Shown here piece after piece: positions 43,979 through 51,544 of a stretch of DNA of 64,000 bases. A program made the position numbers and the translations under genes. Positions within the stretch are counted from its first letter, which is position 1, and the number at the start of each line of letters is the position of its first letter. This DNA is from Alphaproteobacteria bacterium (GTDB lineage Bacteria > Pseudomonadota > Alphaproteobacteria > CAAGCB01 > CAG-977). The stretch covers positions 29,392 through 93,391 of the forward strand of contig JAFVAT010000017.1 in NCBI GenBank assembly GCA_017480385.1, written 5' to 3'. The notes under the pieces are model-generated. The model had not been told where the DNA came from. It made no database searches and saw nothing but the letters and a program-made list of their open reading frames with translations.

Positions 43979-44141
43979 AAAGCTTCTCCTTATTAAAAGG
44001 AGGCTCTTGGCTTTCTTGGTTATTTCGGTTCTTGACCGTGATTGTGTTTAAAGTTCCGCATCGGGGACATTTGATTTCGACCTCCGCCGAATTGGCTTTA
44101 AACAAAAGTTTGTTACATTTTAAGCACCGTATTGACTCCAT
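43962..44141 (-). CDS. com: Com-family zinc-finger regulator
   Basis: This 59-aa protein begins MESIRCLKCNKLLFKA and continues EIKCPRCGTLN. The two CxxC pairs form the zinc-binding site of the Mu Com family. Com of Mu binds the mom mRNA leader and opens the mom start for translation. Here the com stop lies 17 bases inside the methylase gene, so the same coupling is probable. The C-terminal tail is Asn/Gln/Glu-rich. The ribosome site is weak (GGAATA). Confidence 0.88.
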   Translation of the reverse strand: MESIRCLKCNKLLFKANSAEVEIKCPRCGTLNTITVKNRNNQESQEPPFNKEKLYEKHN

Positions 44142-44161
44142 AATAGTTATTCCGTATTTTA

Positions 44162-44188
44162 GCCCCGCCTCTGCAGAGGTGACGGGGC
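44162..44188 (-). promoter_or_regulatory. Hairpin in the com leader
   Basis: GCCCCG (44162-44167) and CGGGGC (44183-44188) enclose the palindrome CCTCTGCAGAGG. It ends about 20 bases before the com ATG and has no T tract, so it is more likely a leader structure than a terminator. Confidence 0.45.
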
Positions 44189-44249
44189 GGTTTATCCGTG
44201 CGAGGTTGTCTCTCGCGGCTTCGGGCGGTGGGTTCGTCCGAACTCCCGT

Positions 44250-44462
44250 CTATTTTAGACAATGATCATAAACGATATTGTTTCTGTCGACTTGCCGAAT
44301 GGTTTCCGGCGTATCATTCGCATAATCCAAATAGACCGGTTCATAAACGGCGCAAAAGTCACCGTTTATATTTTTCATGCAGGCCGTCGGCAACAGAAGG
44401 ATCCCGTAAAGAATCCCGCATCTTCCGTATTTCCGCCAGTTTTTCTGTTTTAGACTGTTCAT
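44250..44462 (-). CDS. Rz1-like outer-membrane spanin lipoprotein
   Basis: This 70-aa protein has a lipoprotein signal with lipobox LLPTAC at about residue 28, followed by a short periplasmic part CAVYEPVYLDYANDTPETIR. Rz1-type spanins sit in the outer membrane and fuse it with the inner membrane together with Rz during lysis. The gene starts inside the Rz-like gene in another frame, the classic nested arrangement. Confidence 0.75.
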   Translation of the reverse strand: MNSLKQKNWRKYGRCGILYGILLLPTACMKNINGDFCAVYEPVYLDYANDTPETIRQVDRNNIVYDHCLK

Positions 44463-44550
44463 TTTTCAGCCGTTCCTGTAATTGACCGATTTTATAAGCC
44501 AGAGCGGTAACGACAACCGCTCCGGCAAAAGCGAGGATATAAAGCGTCAT
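44359..44550 (-). CDS. Rz-like inner-membrane spanin
   Basis: This 63-aa protein has an N-terminal anchor helix (LYILAFAGAVVVTALAYKI) and a charged coiled helix (QLQERLKNEQSKTEKLAEI). It starts with ATG overlapping the holin stop (ATGA) and contains the start of the Rz1-like gene. It is short for an Rz protein. Confidence 0.7.
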   Translation of the reverse strand: MTLYILAFAGAVVVTALAYKIGQLQERLKNEQSKTEKLAEIRKMRDSLRDPSVADGLHEKYKR

Positions 44551-44762
44551 GTGTGTTTCGCTTTATATTTGCTGTAGAGATTGCGTCCGATGATGACCAA
44601 GCCGGAAACGCCCGTAATCGCCGAAGTCGTATAGCCGACGATTTCCGCCTGTTCGGTCGCCGTAACGTCAACGCCCAAAGCTCCGACAACGGAAGCCAAG
44701 ACGCAAACGACAGCCGTGATTAGCGTCGGACTGACGATTGACGCTTTTTTATTTTCAGCCAT
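44547..44762 (-). CDS. Holin
   Basis: This 71-aa protein has two membrane segments (about residues 11-30 and 43-60) and a basic tail NLYSKYKAKHT. By size, topology and place between endolysin and spanins it is a class II-type holin that makes the inner-membrane hole at lysis. AGGAG precedes the ATG. Confidence 0.72.
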   Translation of the reverse strand: MAENKKASIVSPTLITAVVCVLASVVGALGVDVTATEQAEIVGYTTSAITGVSGLVIIGRNLYSKYKAKHT

Positions 44763-44771
44763 GTTTTTCTC

Positions 44772-45161
44772 CTAATCTTTCAGTTCGCAATGCGGCCTGT
44801 CCCACGGAATTGTATTGATGATTTCAATGCCGAGTTCAGCGGCGCATCGCCGTTCCAACGCCGCCAAACGCCCCCATAACGGGGACTTATCGTCCCATTC
44901 TCCGGCGGCGTTCAGGGGAATGGGATACGGCACGCGGTCATAAGCCCGCGCCGGTAAGGTGTTGTGTTTGCTGTCGGGGAATTTGACTTTTGAAGCACCG
45001 GCGGCAAACGCGGCATTCTGTTCGGATTCGTTCCGATGCCCGCAAACAATCGCGAAGTCCATTTCTTGCTTGGACATCATCAAACGCGCCAAATCCTGCA
45101 AACGCGGATCAAGCTCTTTTAGGCACTTTTCAGATTTTCTGCCGAATGCATATTTAGGCAT
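44772..45161 (-). CDS. M15-family peptidoglycan endopeptidase (endolysin)
   Basis: This 129-aa protein shows the M15 (VanY/L-Ala-D-Glu peptidase) zinc motifs: SKHNTLPARAYD (His and Asp) around residue 65 and the second histidine in WDRPHCEL near the end. It cuts the peptide stems of peptidoglycan and serves as endolysin. It lacks a signal peptide, so it needs the adjacent holin. It overlaps the preceding gene by eight bases. Confidence 0.87.
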   Translation of the reverse strand: MPKYAFGRKSEKCLKELDPRLQDLARLMMSKQEMDFAIVCGHRNESEQNAAFAAGASKVKFPDSKHNTLPARAYDRVPYPIPLNAAGEWDDKSPLWGRLAALERRCAAELGIEIINTIPWDRPHCELKD

Positions 45162-45585
45162 TTTCAGCCTCGCTTTCAGCCGGTTCAGTCGGATACGGGT
45201 ACAAGGCTTTGATCTCCGCGACTTTGGCGGCCCGTTCGGCGATTAAGGCCGCTATCTTTTCTTCGTCCGATTCCGTTTCGTCCCGCAACCGCTGAATCTG
45301 AGCGGTGATCGGATCGATTTCAACCAGATAGGCTGCTGCTCTTTTGGCCGATTGCCCTTCTTTTGTCGGCGCGGGCAGAGCTGCCGCATATTGTTCAATT
45401 TGTCCGTTTGCTTCGCGATATTTTCTCAAAGGCTTGTCTTCCGCCGGTTTTTCCAAAACGATAACCGGCAAATAACCGTCCGCTGTCAGCAAGGAAACGT
45501 TTTTGTCATAGTTCAGCCAAGCACCCCTGTTTTTAGGCGCGTATATAATCCTGTCTTCGTTTATAATTTTCGCGTATCTTTGCAT
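45154..45585 (-). CDS. Tail-fibre-linked protein of unknown role (assembly factor-like)
   Basis: This 143-aa protein has an N-terminal beta part (IINEDRIIYAPKNRGAWLNYDKNV) and a long charged helix. Its position behind fibre genes and before lysis genes is that of tail-fibre assembly chaperones in many phages. I cannot name a family. GAGGG precedes the ATG. Confidence 0.5.
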   Translation of the reverse strand: MQRYAKIINEDRIIYAPKNRGAWLNYDKNVSLLTADGYLPVIVLEKPAEDKPLRKYREANGQIEQYAAALPAPTKEGQSAKRAAAYLVEIDPITAQIQRLRDETESDEEKIAALIAERAAKVAEIKALYPYPTEPAESEAENA

Positions 45586-45602
45586 GTTTCCCTCTTTTCC
45601 TT

Positions 45603-46208
45603 TTAAATCGCCGTTCCGTTCTTTTTGGCTTTATAATCGTACTCGATAAAAACACAGCCGCTTTTAATCCCGTTAACGATTGCCGATGTTGTGTTATAAG
45701 CGTTTGGCGTGGCGCCCGTGCCGTAAACGGCGCCGTTGACCGTAAAGCCCGTGCCGCCTGTGCCGAACGCGCCCCATCCTCCGGCTGTTCCGGCTCGTCC
45801 CGCAGTATTTGTATCGCCGCCGGTCGCCGTTCCTCCCGTGCCGCCGTTGTTCCAAGCGGAAGAACCTTTCCCGCCCGTGGCCTTCATGCCCAAAAAAGAA
45901 CTGTCGCCGCCGTCCGCGCTGACCGTAGATTGAGCTTGACCAACCACAAAAGAAACCGTTGCACCGGCTAAAGCGGCGCCGTAATTCTTGCGCGAATAAG
46001 CCCCGCCGCCACCTCCACCGCCGCCGTATCCGTCTCCCTTGTACAACACCCACGGCCCGCCGCAACCGCCTGCGCCGACAATCGTCACGACTATGTTTTT
46101 CGCACTTGAAGGAAAAGTTATGCTGCCACTGGCCGTGAACGTTTTTTTTAAATGCAGATCAATTACGGGAACAAACATTAACATTTTTTCGGAAAGACAT
46201 TTCCTCAT
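45603..46208 (-). CDS. Glycine-rich phage tail fibre or adhesin protein
   Basis: This 201-aa protein has an N-terminal beta region (IDLHLKKTFTASGSITFP) and a body of more than 100 residues dominated by glycine, with GGGGGGGGAYSRKNYG and many GTGG-type turns. It resembles glycine-rich receptor-binding tip proteins such as T4-superfamily Gp38 or the glycine-rich domains on fibre ends. It likely contacts the host surface. The start ATG 46208 overlaps the preceding stop (ATGA). Confidence 0.7.
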   Translation of the reverse strand: MRKCLSEKMLMFVPVIDLHLKKTFTASGSITFPSSAKNIVVTIVGAGGCGGPWVLYKGDGYGGGGGGGGAYSRKNYGAALAGATVSFVVGQAQSTVSADGGDSSFLGMKATGGKGSSAWNNGGTGGTATGGDTNTAGRAGTAGGWGAFGTGGTGFTVNGAVYGTGATPNAYNTTSAIVNGIKSGCVFIEYDYKAKKNGTAI

Positions 46209-46732
46209 GAGGCAATCCCTTTCTTTAAAGCGCCTGCAACCCACACGCCCTGATTCGGGTCGAAATCAAAATAAAGATCGTAATAATCGGCGGAACTCAT
46301 ATCTGGCGCTTCACAGTTAAAATACCGGTCGGTGCCGACATTAACCGCCGCGACCGTTGCCAAATTCAACAAAATCTTGATCTGATTATGCACAGAGGCG
46401 TCGACTTCCGACGGTAAAGAAAACGTTGTCGCCGCCGAAATCGTCATCTGATATATTGTGTTCGCCGCTAAAGCTACCGTGCCGGAAGTCGCTTCAATCG
46501 GCACTATTTCTTGAACAAACGTCTTGATTTTCCGCTCTACCGCCTGCGTCAACTGCGTGTTGTCTTCCGCAGAAGGAGGCAAACCAGCGGAAGTAATGAG
46601 ATTTACAATTTCCCTTTGAGGGGCTTCTATCGCCAAAGCGGGAACAGTCGAACCTTTTATTCCCTGTGCGGGAACGGCGTCCTTATATCTGGCGTTCAAA
46701 TTTGTTTCATTCAACGGTTTTGTGTATTGCAT
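46205..46732 (-). CDS. Phage tail fibre/collar protein
   Basis: This 175-aa protein begins MQYTKPLNETNLNARYKDAV and has a middle segment APQREIVNLITSAGLPPSAEDNTQL, common in short tail-fibre proteins of Mu-like and related phages. A beta-rich C-terminal half follows. It sits directly after the gp48-like baseplate gene, so it likely joins the fibre tip to the baseplate. GGAGG precedes the ATG. Confidence 0.65.
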   Translation of the reverse strand: MQYTKPLNETNLNARYKDAVPAQGIKGSTVPALAIEAPQREIVNLITSAGLPPSAEDNTQLTQAVERKIKTFVQEIVPIEATSGTVALAANTIYQMTISAATTFSLPSEVDASVHNQIKILLNLATVAAVNVGTDRYFNCEAPDMSSADYYDLYFDFDPNQGVWVAGALKKGIAS

Positions 46733-46733
46733 T

Positions 46734-47270
46734 TCAACCTCCTTGATTTTGGATGACTGTTAAAACTGTATGAGCTGGCGCATACTTTAAAAGAAAGTTC
46801 GTCAACGCTTTGATATTGCTTCCGTTTTCCGTAATTTCGACAAACCACATATAAGTGGTGTCTTCATCGCCGCATTGATCGGCTGAGCCGGTTTGTGATA
46901 ACCCGCAAACGAACGGAGTGCATTCTTCGACAAAGCCTTTTGCACCGTACCCTTTCAGCAAATTTTCAAAGTAAGAAACAGACTGACCGCCACAAGCGTT
47001 CATTTTTAAACCGATTGCAGCGCGTGCATCGACAACAGATAAACCGGTAATATCAACATCGTATTCTTCGGCATAGTCTTTCAGCTTCAAAGAGGATGTC
47101 CGAATATCCGTTTCGTCCAAAAAACTTTCCAGAAGTTCATAAAGTTCGGCAAATCGTTCTGTCCGAACATCGAAAGAAACATCTTTTTTTAGAGTGCTTT
47201 CCCAAATTTTTCCTTTTGGATAAAGTTGTTCTAAAGCCTGCTTAATAAACACATTATTTATTCGCTCCAT
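46734..47270 (-). CDS. Mu gp48-like tail/baseplate protein (DUF2313)
   Basis: This 178-aa protein has the N-terminal pattern ALEQLYPKGKIWE and a middle helix FLDETDIRTSSLKLKDYAEEY. It is followed by a C-terminal beta part ending FLLKYAPAHTVLTVI, as in the YmfQ/gp48 family at the end of the Mu baseplate operon. The start overlaps the gp47-like gene by 13 bases. Confidence 0.85.
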   Translation of the reverse strand: MERINNVFIKQALEQLYPKGKIWESTLKKDVSFDVRTERFAELYELLESFLDETDIRTSSLKLKDYAEEYDVDITGLSVVDARAAIGLKMNACGGQSVSYFENLLKGYGAKGFVEECTPFVCGLSQTGSADQCGDEDTTYMWFVEITENGSNIKALTNFLLKYAPAHTVLTVIQNQGG

Positions 47271-48307
47271 TCAATTTCTCCCAATGTGATGATTTTGTTG
47301 ACTCCGGCTTGTATGTCTTCGGTCGGGAAAAGCAATGTATGATCTTCTTCACCTGTTGCCGAAGAGATTGCCGCATTAAGCTGGCTTAAAAAGATCTTGC
47401 CGCCCGGTTGTCGTTTTTTGATAAAGAAATCTCTTAATTCCTCTTCCACCGCGATACGAACATCTGCCGTATCCGGATAAACTTTTATTGTTAGGTTCTG
47501 TTCTTGAAATTCCGGTGCTAAAACAAAGAACCTTTTAACCGTGACCGGCCGGACTGAATCTAAGTAATTGCGGCAACGCTCTAAAATCGCTTCGGTAGGT
47601 ATGCCATCGACGGTATCACTATCGGACATAACACGAACCGTCACGGTTCCCGCGCCGCTTTCATGGGGATAAACCCACGCCTGTGTAATGCCTTGAACGG
47701 ATAAAGCCCATTGTTTCCAGTCGTCAGCATCGCCGCCTTGAGGAGAGTTCTGTTCTTTTTCAAGCAACCGATAAAGAACAGACTCTGTCGTTTCCTGTTC
47801 CGTTCCTCCGTTCAAAGAAACGACCGTCGCTGTACTATTGATGCCGGATATGGCTTCGACAAACGTCAAAAAATCGCCTTCGTTACGATTGCCGGAAGTT
47901 CCGGCTTCGATAGCTGCCAAGGTGATTGTTCCCGTTGTTTGCGTTAAAACGACACCTGACGTTACTTCATATTCCGTTCCATCGGAAAAGGTCAGTTTCT
48001 TGCCGGACAAAACCGATGATCCGACAGTTCCTGTAACAACAGCCGTTCCGTTTGCTTTTGCGGCGGCTTTACGAATAATTCCTTTTTGCCCGGCGTGCCG
48101 CAAAAGATATTCTTCGTCAGCCGTCTGCGGCGTTTGCTGTTTCAAAACCCATTTGCCGAATTGATACACTCCCTGCAACACTGCCGCCGTCGCCCGCGCA
48201 TCAGCATGGAGCTTGTCGACCGGCATTCTTTCTTCCGCCGATGTTCTGGCGTTATAAGAAGCCTCATACTTTTCGGTCAGTTCCTTAACTGTCGGAATGC
48301 TTGCCAT
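47258..48307 (-). CDS. Baseplate assembly protein J (Mu gp47-like)
   Basis: This 349-aa protein has baseplate_J blocks. These are an N-terminal helical part with YLLRHAGQKGI, a beta domain (GTVGSSVLSGKKLTFSDGTEY), a conserved GWDSDDWKQW-like turn seen as GGDADDWKQWAL, and VYPHESGAGTVTVRVM. It forms the baseplate wedge. GGGGG precedes the ATG. Confidence 0.92.
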   Translation of the reverse strand: MASIPTVKELTEKYEASYNARTSAEERMPVDKLHADARATAAVLQGVYQFGKWVLKQQTPQTADEEYLLRHAGQKGIIRKAAAKANGTAVVTGTVGSSVLSGKKLTFSDGTEYEVTSGVVLTQTTGTITLAAIEAGTSGNRNEGDFLTFVEAISGINSTATVVSLNGGTEQETTESVLYRLLEKEQNSPQGGDADDWKQWALSVQGITQAWVYPHESGAGTVTVRVMSDSDTVDGIPTEAILERCRNYLDSVRPVTVKRFFVLAPEFQEQNLTIKVYPDTADVRIAVEEELRDFFIKKRQPGGKIFLSQLNAAISSATGEEDHTLLFPTEDIQAGVNKIITLGEIEWSE

Positions 48308-48736
48308 TTATCCCCCCATACTCTTAAAAACGAATGTTTCACTTTGACCGTTATGCTTAAAAACCGTCAGTTCAAAAGAAAGACTTTCTATATCGGAACG
48401 ATTGACTTTCGTTTGAATGCCGTCGATTATCCCCGCGTTCATCAAAGGCGTTAAAGCCTCGCGGATCATTTCTTCCATCTCTTTTTCTGTCGTGTCGTCG
48501 ATCTTGGCGCGCTCCAAAAGCCAAAGCCGCGATCCCCACGAATACGCATCGTCGAAAACGTCTTGAGCCGGTAAAGGCAAGCCGTCACCCCACCAGCCGC
48601 CGTTTGTGTCCATCTGATACGGCAGATCCTCCGTTTCAACGCGCTTGTCCGTAAACAGGCAAATCAGAACCGCACGTTCCAGAGCGTTTTCAACCTTGCT
48701 TAAATCAGGCATTGCCGTAAAAGTCTTTATCCCCAT
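48308..48736 (-). CDS. Mu gp46-like baseplate protein (gp25/gpW-related)
   Basis: This 142-aa protein has LICLFTDKRVETEDLPYQ and GGWWGDGLPL, the signature blocks of the GP46 family, and EMEEMIREALTPL near the middle. It is a wedge protein next to gp47. GGGGG precedes the ATG. Confidence 0.9.
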   Translation of the reverse strand: MGIKTFTAMPDLSKVENALERAVLICLFTDKRVETEDLPYQMDTNGGWWGDGLPLPAQDVFDDAYSWGSRLWLLERAKIDDTTEKEMEEMIREALTPLMNAGIIDGIQTKVNRSDIESLSFELTVFKHNGQSETFVFKSMGG

Positions 48737-49279
48737 TTAAGCCCCCATCGTTGAATCGGGCGTTGAAGTCGGATACCCCGCGTTGCCCGTGTGTTTGTGC
48801 GCGTTATACGTCGAACGGATAACGGAAAGCGTGCTTGTCTTGTCCGCCACTTCGCTCGCGCCCGTTATGTCGCCCGTGACGTTCAAAGCCCCGCTGATTG
48901 ATACCGTTTCTCCTTCGATGGAAACCGTTTTCGCGTTGATGTTCAGCGTTTCCGTCTGCAATTCAACAATCTTGCCGCGTTTGAAAATCAAGTGGTCTCC
49001 TTCATCCGTATAAAGGGCGACTTCGCCTTCCTCCAATCCCTGAAGCCGGAAAGCGCGACCGCCGATAATGACGGCAACGGGGCGTTCGCCGTTCCCGCCC
49101 GTATTGACGACAAGGCATTCGGCGTTTGATTTCGGGTGCGATGTAAAGCCGTAAGGTTCGATATGCGGCACGTCGTCAATGATAAAGTCCTTTGTCAAAG
49201 CGACTTGAACCGTCTGCGTATTGCCGGTGCTTTTAACCAGCTTGACCGATCCGATAAATGATTTCAGCTTTTCAAACAT
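48737..49279 (-). CDS. Baseplate spike protein (Mu gp45/gpV-like)
   Basis: This 180-aa protein has an N-terminal OB-like region (VQVALTKDFIIDDVPHIEPYGF). A C-terminal beta-helix made of short repeats (TETLNINAKTVSIEGETVSI) ends in HKHTGNAGYPTSTP; the H-x-H is the iron-binding tip of Mu-type spikes. It pierces the outer membrane. I chose ATG 49279 with GGAGGCGG upstream; it overlaps the gp44-like stop. Confidence 0.88.
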   Translation of the reverse strand: MFEKLKSFIGSVKLVKSTGNTQTVQVALTKDFIIDDVPHIEPYGFTSHPKSNAECLVVNTGGNGERPVAVIIGGRAFRLQGLEEGEVALYTDEGDHLIFKRGKIVELQTETLNINAKTVSIEGETVSISGALNVTGDITGASEVADKTSTLSVIRSTYNAHKHTGNAGYPTSTPDSTMGA

Positions 49280-50243
49280 CCGCCGCCTCCAATTCAAAGT
49301 CCGTCCGGTGTCCGCCTTTTTCGTCATAGGACAGGCAAATCCCCGCCACGCGGTAGCTCCCCCTTAAATCCAGCCAGTCATCAATAACCGTCACGAGGCT
49401 GTTTAAAGCCACGTTCTGCCAGCCTTTGACGCTGATTGAGATTTTCTTTTCCGCTTTGCCGCACTTCGCAAATTCCTTGTCCAGCCGCGCTTGGGTGACG
49501 TTATCGGTAAAGACGACTTTCTGCTTGTTCCGCTTGGAAAAAACAGACTTTTCCAAAACCGGCGCGCAGATCGACATAATATCGTGTTCGTCTTCCAGTC
49601 CGTTCTGACCGATCAAGACAATCTTTGAAAAATCCCCCGCGTCGTCATCGATGCGCGAAGCGGCGACAACATCGCTTTTGCCTGTAATGATTTGAACATT
49701 CGCCGGAACGGATTTATCCCTGCCGGTTAAACACAGCGAGCCGTCCTTTTGAGAAAACAGCACCCCGTTTATCCTGTCCAACAGCCGCCCAATCGCAGAA
49801 ACGCACTTTTCCGCCGGATTAACCGTAAAAACGTCCAGCGGTTCCCCCGTTAAATCCCCTTTTAACGACACTTTAAAGCCCGTTAAAATGTCGGTTAAAA
49901 TCTGTTTTGCCGACTGGTTCTTATACGTCTTGCCCGTCAGGTCGCTGTCAATAAGATCTCCGGCTTGCGAAAAGCCGACAACCCGCAAATAAGGAACGCC
50001 GCCCAGATAGCCTTTTACGACCTTGTCTATGTAGCCCGTAAAAGCCTTTTTCCCGTCAACCGTCAAAGAACAGTCCGCGCCTTTGCGAATATGCGCTTTC
50101 GCCTTTTTCAAAGCGGCGGAGGCTTTATTCGTCGCCGTCAAATCAAAATATCCGGCAAGCCAGTCAATGCGGTTTTTCACTTTGACATCATCAAAGCCGG
50201 AGAGTTCATAACCGTCCGTTTTCAGCGTGATCTTATCAGTCAT
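49272..50243 (-). CDS. Baseplate hub protein (Mu gp44/gpP, late-control D-like)
   Basis: This 323-aa protein has WLAGYFDLTAT near residue 30, GYIDKVVKGY, and SAKQILTDILTGF with KCVSAIGRLLDRINGVLFSQKDG. These are the pattern of phage tail hub proteins related to T4 gp27. ATG 50243 with GGAGG six bases upstream is the start. It overlaps the gp43-like gene by eight bases. Confidence 0.87.
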   Translation of the reverse strand: MTDKITLKTDGYELSGFDDVKVKNRIDWLAGYFDLTATNKASAALKKAKAHIRKGADCSLTVDGKKAFTGYIDKVVKGYLGGVPYLRVVGFSQAGDLIDSDLTGKTYKNQSAKQILTDILTGFKVSLKGDLTGEPLDVFTVNPAEKCVSAIGRLLDRINGVLFSQKDGSLCLTGRDKSVPANVQIITGKSDVVAASRIDDDAGDFSKIVLIGQNGLEDEHDIMSICAPVLEKSVFSKRNKQKVVFTDNVTQARLDKEFAKCGKAEKKISISVKGWQNVALNSLVTVIDDWLDLRGSYRVAGICLSYDEKGGHRTDFELEAADV

Positions 50244-51543
50244 CGACGACCTCCACGACTTGACCGCCGTCAATCCTCAACGACGTTTTCAACCCGTTCC
50301 GGCTCGTAAAGTCCGGCAGTTTGTCAATCGCCGAGCGTCCGCATTCCTCATAAAGCAAAACCAACGCGGGAACGGACACCGCACGGGAAACGCGCCGCGT
50401 CTTCAGCGTTTGCCGCGCATTTAAAACGGCGACCGCCTTTTGAAGCAGCTCTTCAAAGACTTCTTGAATTTCCGGATTATCGGCGTTGTCTTCGTCATCG
50501 ACCACCGCTTCGACAAGTTCCGTTATCGCCTCGATGCGCTCCTTGACCTCCGCCGCCGTCAATTCGGTCAATGCGCCGTATTCCTCCGCGCTCTCGGCCG
50601 TTTCGGTCGAACTCGCCGCCTCATTGCCCGCGCTTCCGGTTTCAGCTTGCAAAGCGGCATACTCGACCGCCTTGATCGTGCCGACCTGACTGAACAAATT
50701 GACAATCGCTGTCTGCGCCTTTTCTTTCGCCTTGTTGGACGGCGTGGCGTATTTGTTCTTTTTCGGCAAGAAATCCGTTTTTATCTTCGCCATTGATTTG
50801 AAAAAATCAAACGTGCCGGTAATGTTGGAAAAAACGCCAAGACAGTCGGATACGAATTTCGCGGGATAATTCAAAATGCTTCCGGCGGATCTGCCCAATG
50901 TCGTCAAAGAACCCGTGATTGACGTAATCGCGTCAAACGGCAGTAATTTAAGCGAAGTCAGGCGGGAAATCTTGCTACTGATATTTGAAGCGAACTCGGC
51001 GATGTCGGCGGCTATTCCGGACATTGAGATGGCGTCGGCAAAACTGTCAACCGCATCCATCGCCTTGTCAAACCAGTTTTTTTCCTCCACGGCGGCGGCG
51101 ATTGTTTCCTCCGCTTTGGCAATAACGCTTTTCAGGCTTTCGACCGCTGACGGTTTGACCGGCAAAACGGTCAACGTCATTTTGTCGTTCGCTTTGATGA
51201 AATTGATTTCAAATTCGTAGTAATTGCCCTGTTCGGCGGTCGAATGGACGACAAAGCCGTCTTTCGGAACCTTGACTTTCATCCGCCCGTATTGAGGATG
51301 CACCAATATCCCCGCGTCCGTTTTTTCCAGAGCTGTGATTAAATCGTTTCTTTTCTTCCGCGCTTCCTTGCCGCAAACAAAGCATTTCAGCGTAAAGGCG
51401 CGGGGCTTCTCGCCAAGCTCCTCTTCGTCCGTTTCATCGGCAAACAGATTGTCTTCAGCCGTTTTCTTCTGATAAATATAGTCATCGTTCAAATAATCGA
51501 ACTCAACGCCGCGAAAAGAGCCTCTTTCATAATACTTCGACAT
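50236..51543 (-). CDS. DNA circularisation protein N (Mu gp43-like)
   Basis: This 435-aa protein has the N-terminal DNA_circ_N domain (RGSFRGVEFDYLNDD, ALEKTDAGILVHPQYGRMKV). A long helical middle follows, then a C-terminal helical domain. In Mu this protein is a tail component injected with DNA and needed for circular forms of the infecting genome. GGAGG precedes the ATG. Confidence 0.9.
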   Translation of the reverse strand: MSKYYERGSFRGVEFDYLNDDYIYQKKTAEDNLFADETDEEELGEKPRAFTLKCFVCGKEARKKRNDLITALEKTDAGILVHPQYGRMKVKVPKDGFVVHSTAEQGNYYEFEINFIKANDKMTLTVLPVKPSAVESLKSVIAKAEETIAAAVEEKNWFDKAMDAVDSFADAISMSGIAADIAEFASNISSKISRLTSLKLLPFDAITSITGSLTTLGRSAGSILNYPAKFVSDCLGVFSNITGTFDFFKSMAKIKTDFLPKKNKYATPSNKAKEKAQTAIVNLFSQVGTIKAVEYAALQAETGSAGNEAASSTETAESAEEYGALTELTAAEVKERIEAITELVEAVVDDEDNADNPEIQEVFEELLQKAVAVLNARQTLKTRRVSRAVSVPALVLLYEECGRSAIDKLPDFTSRNGLKTSLRIDGGQVVEVVDD

Positions 51544-51544
51544 C

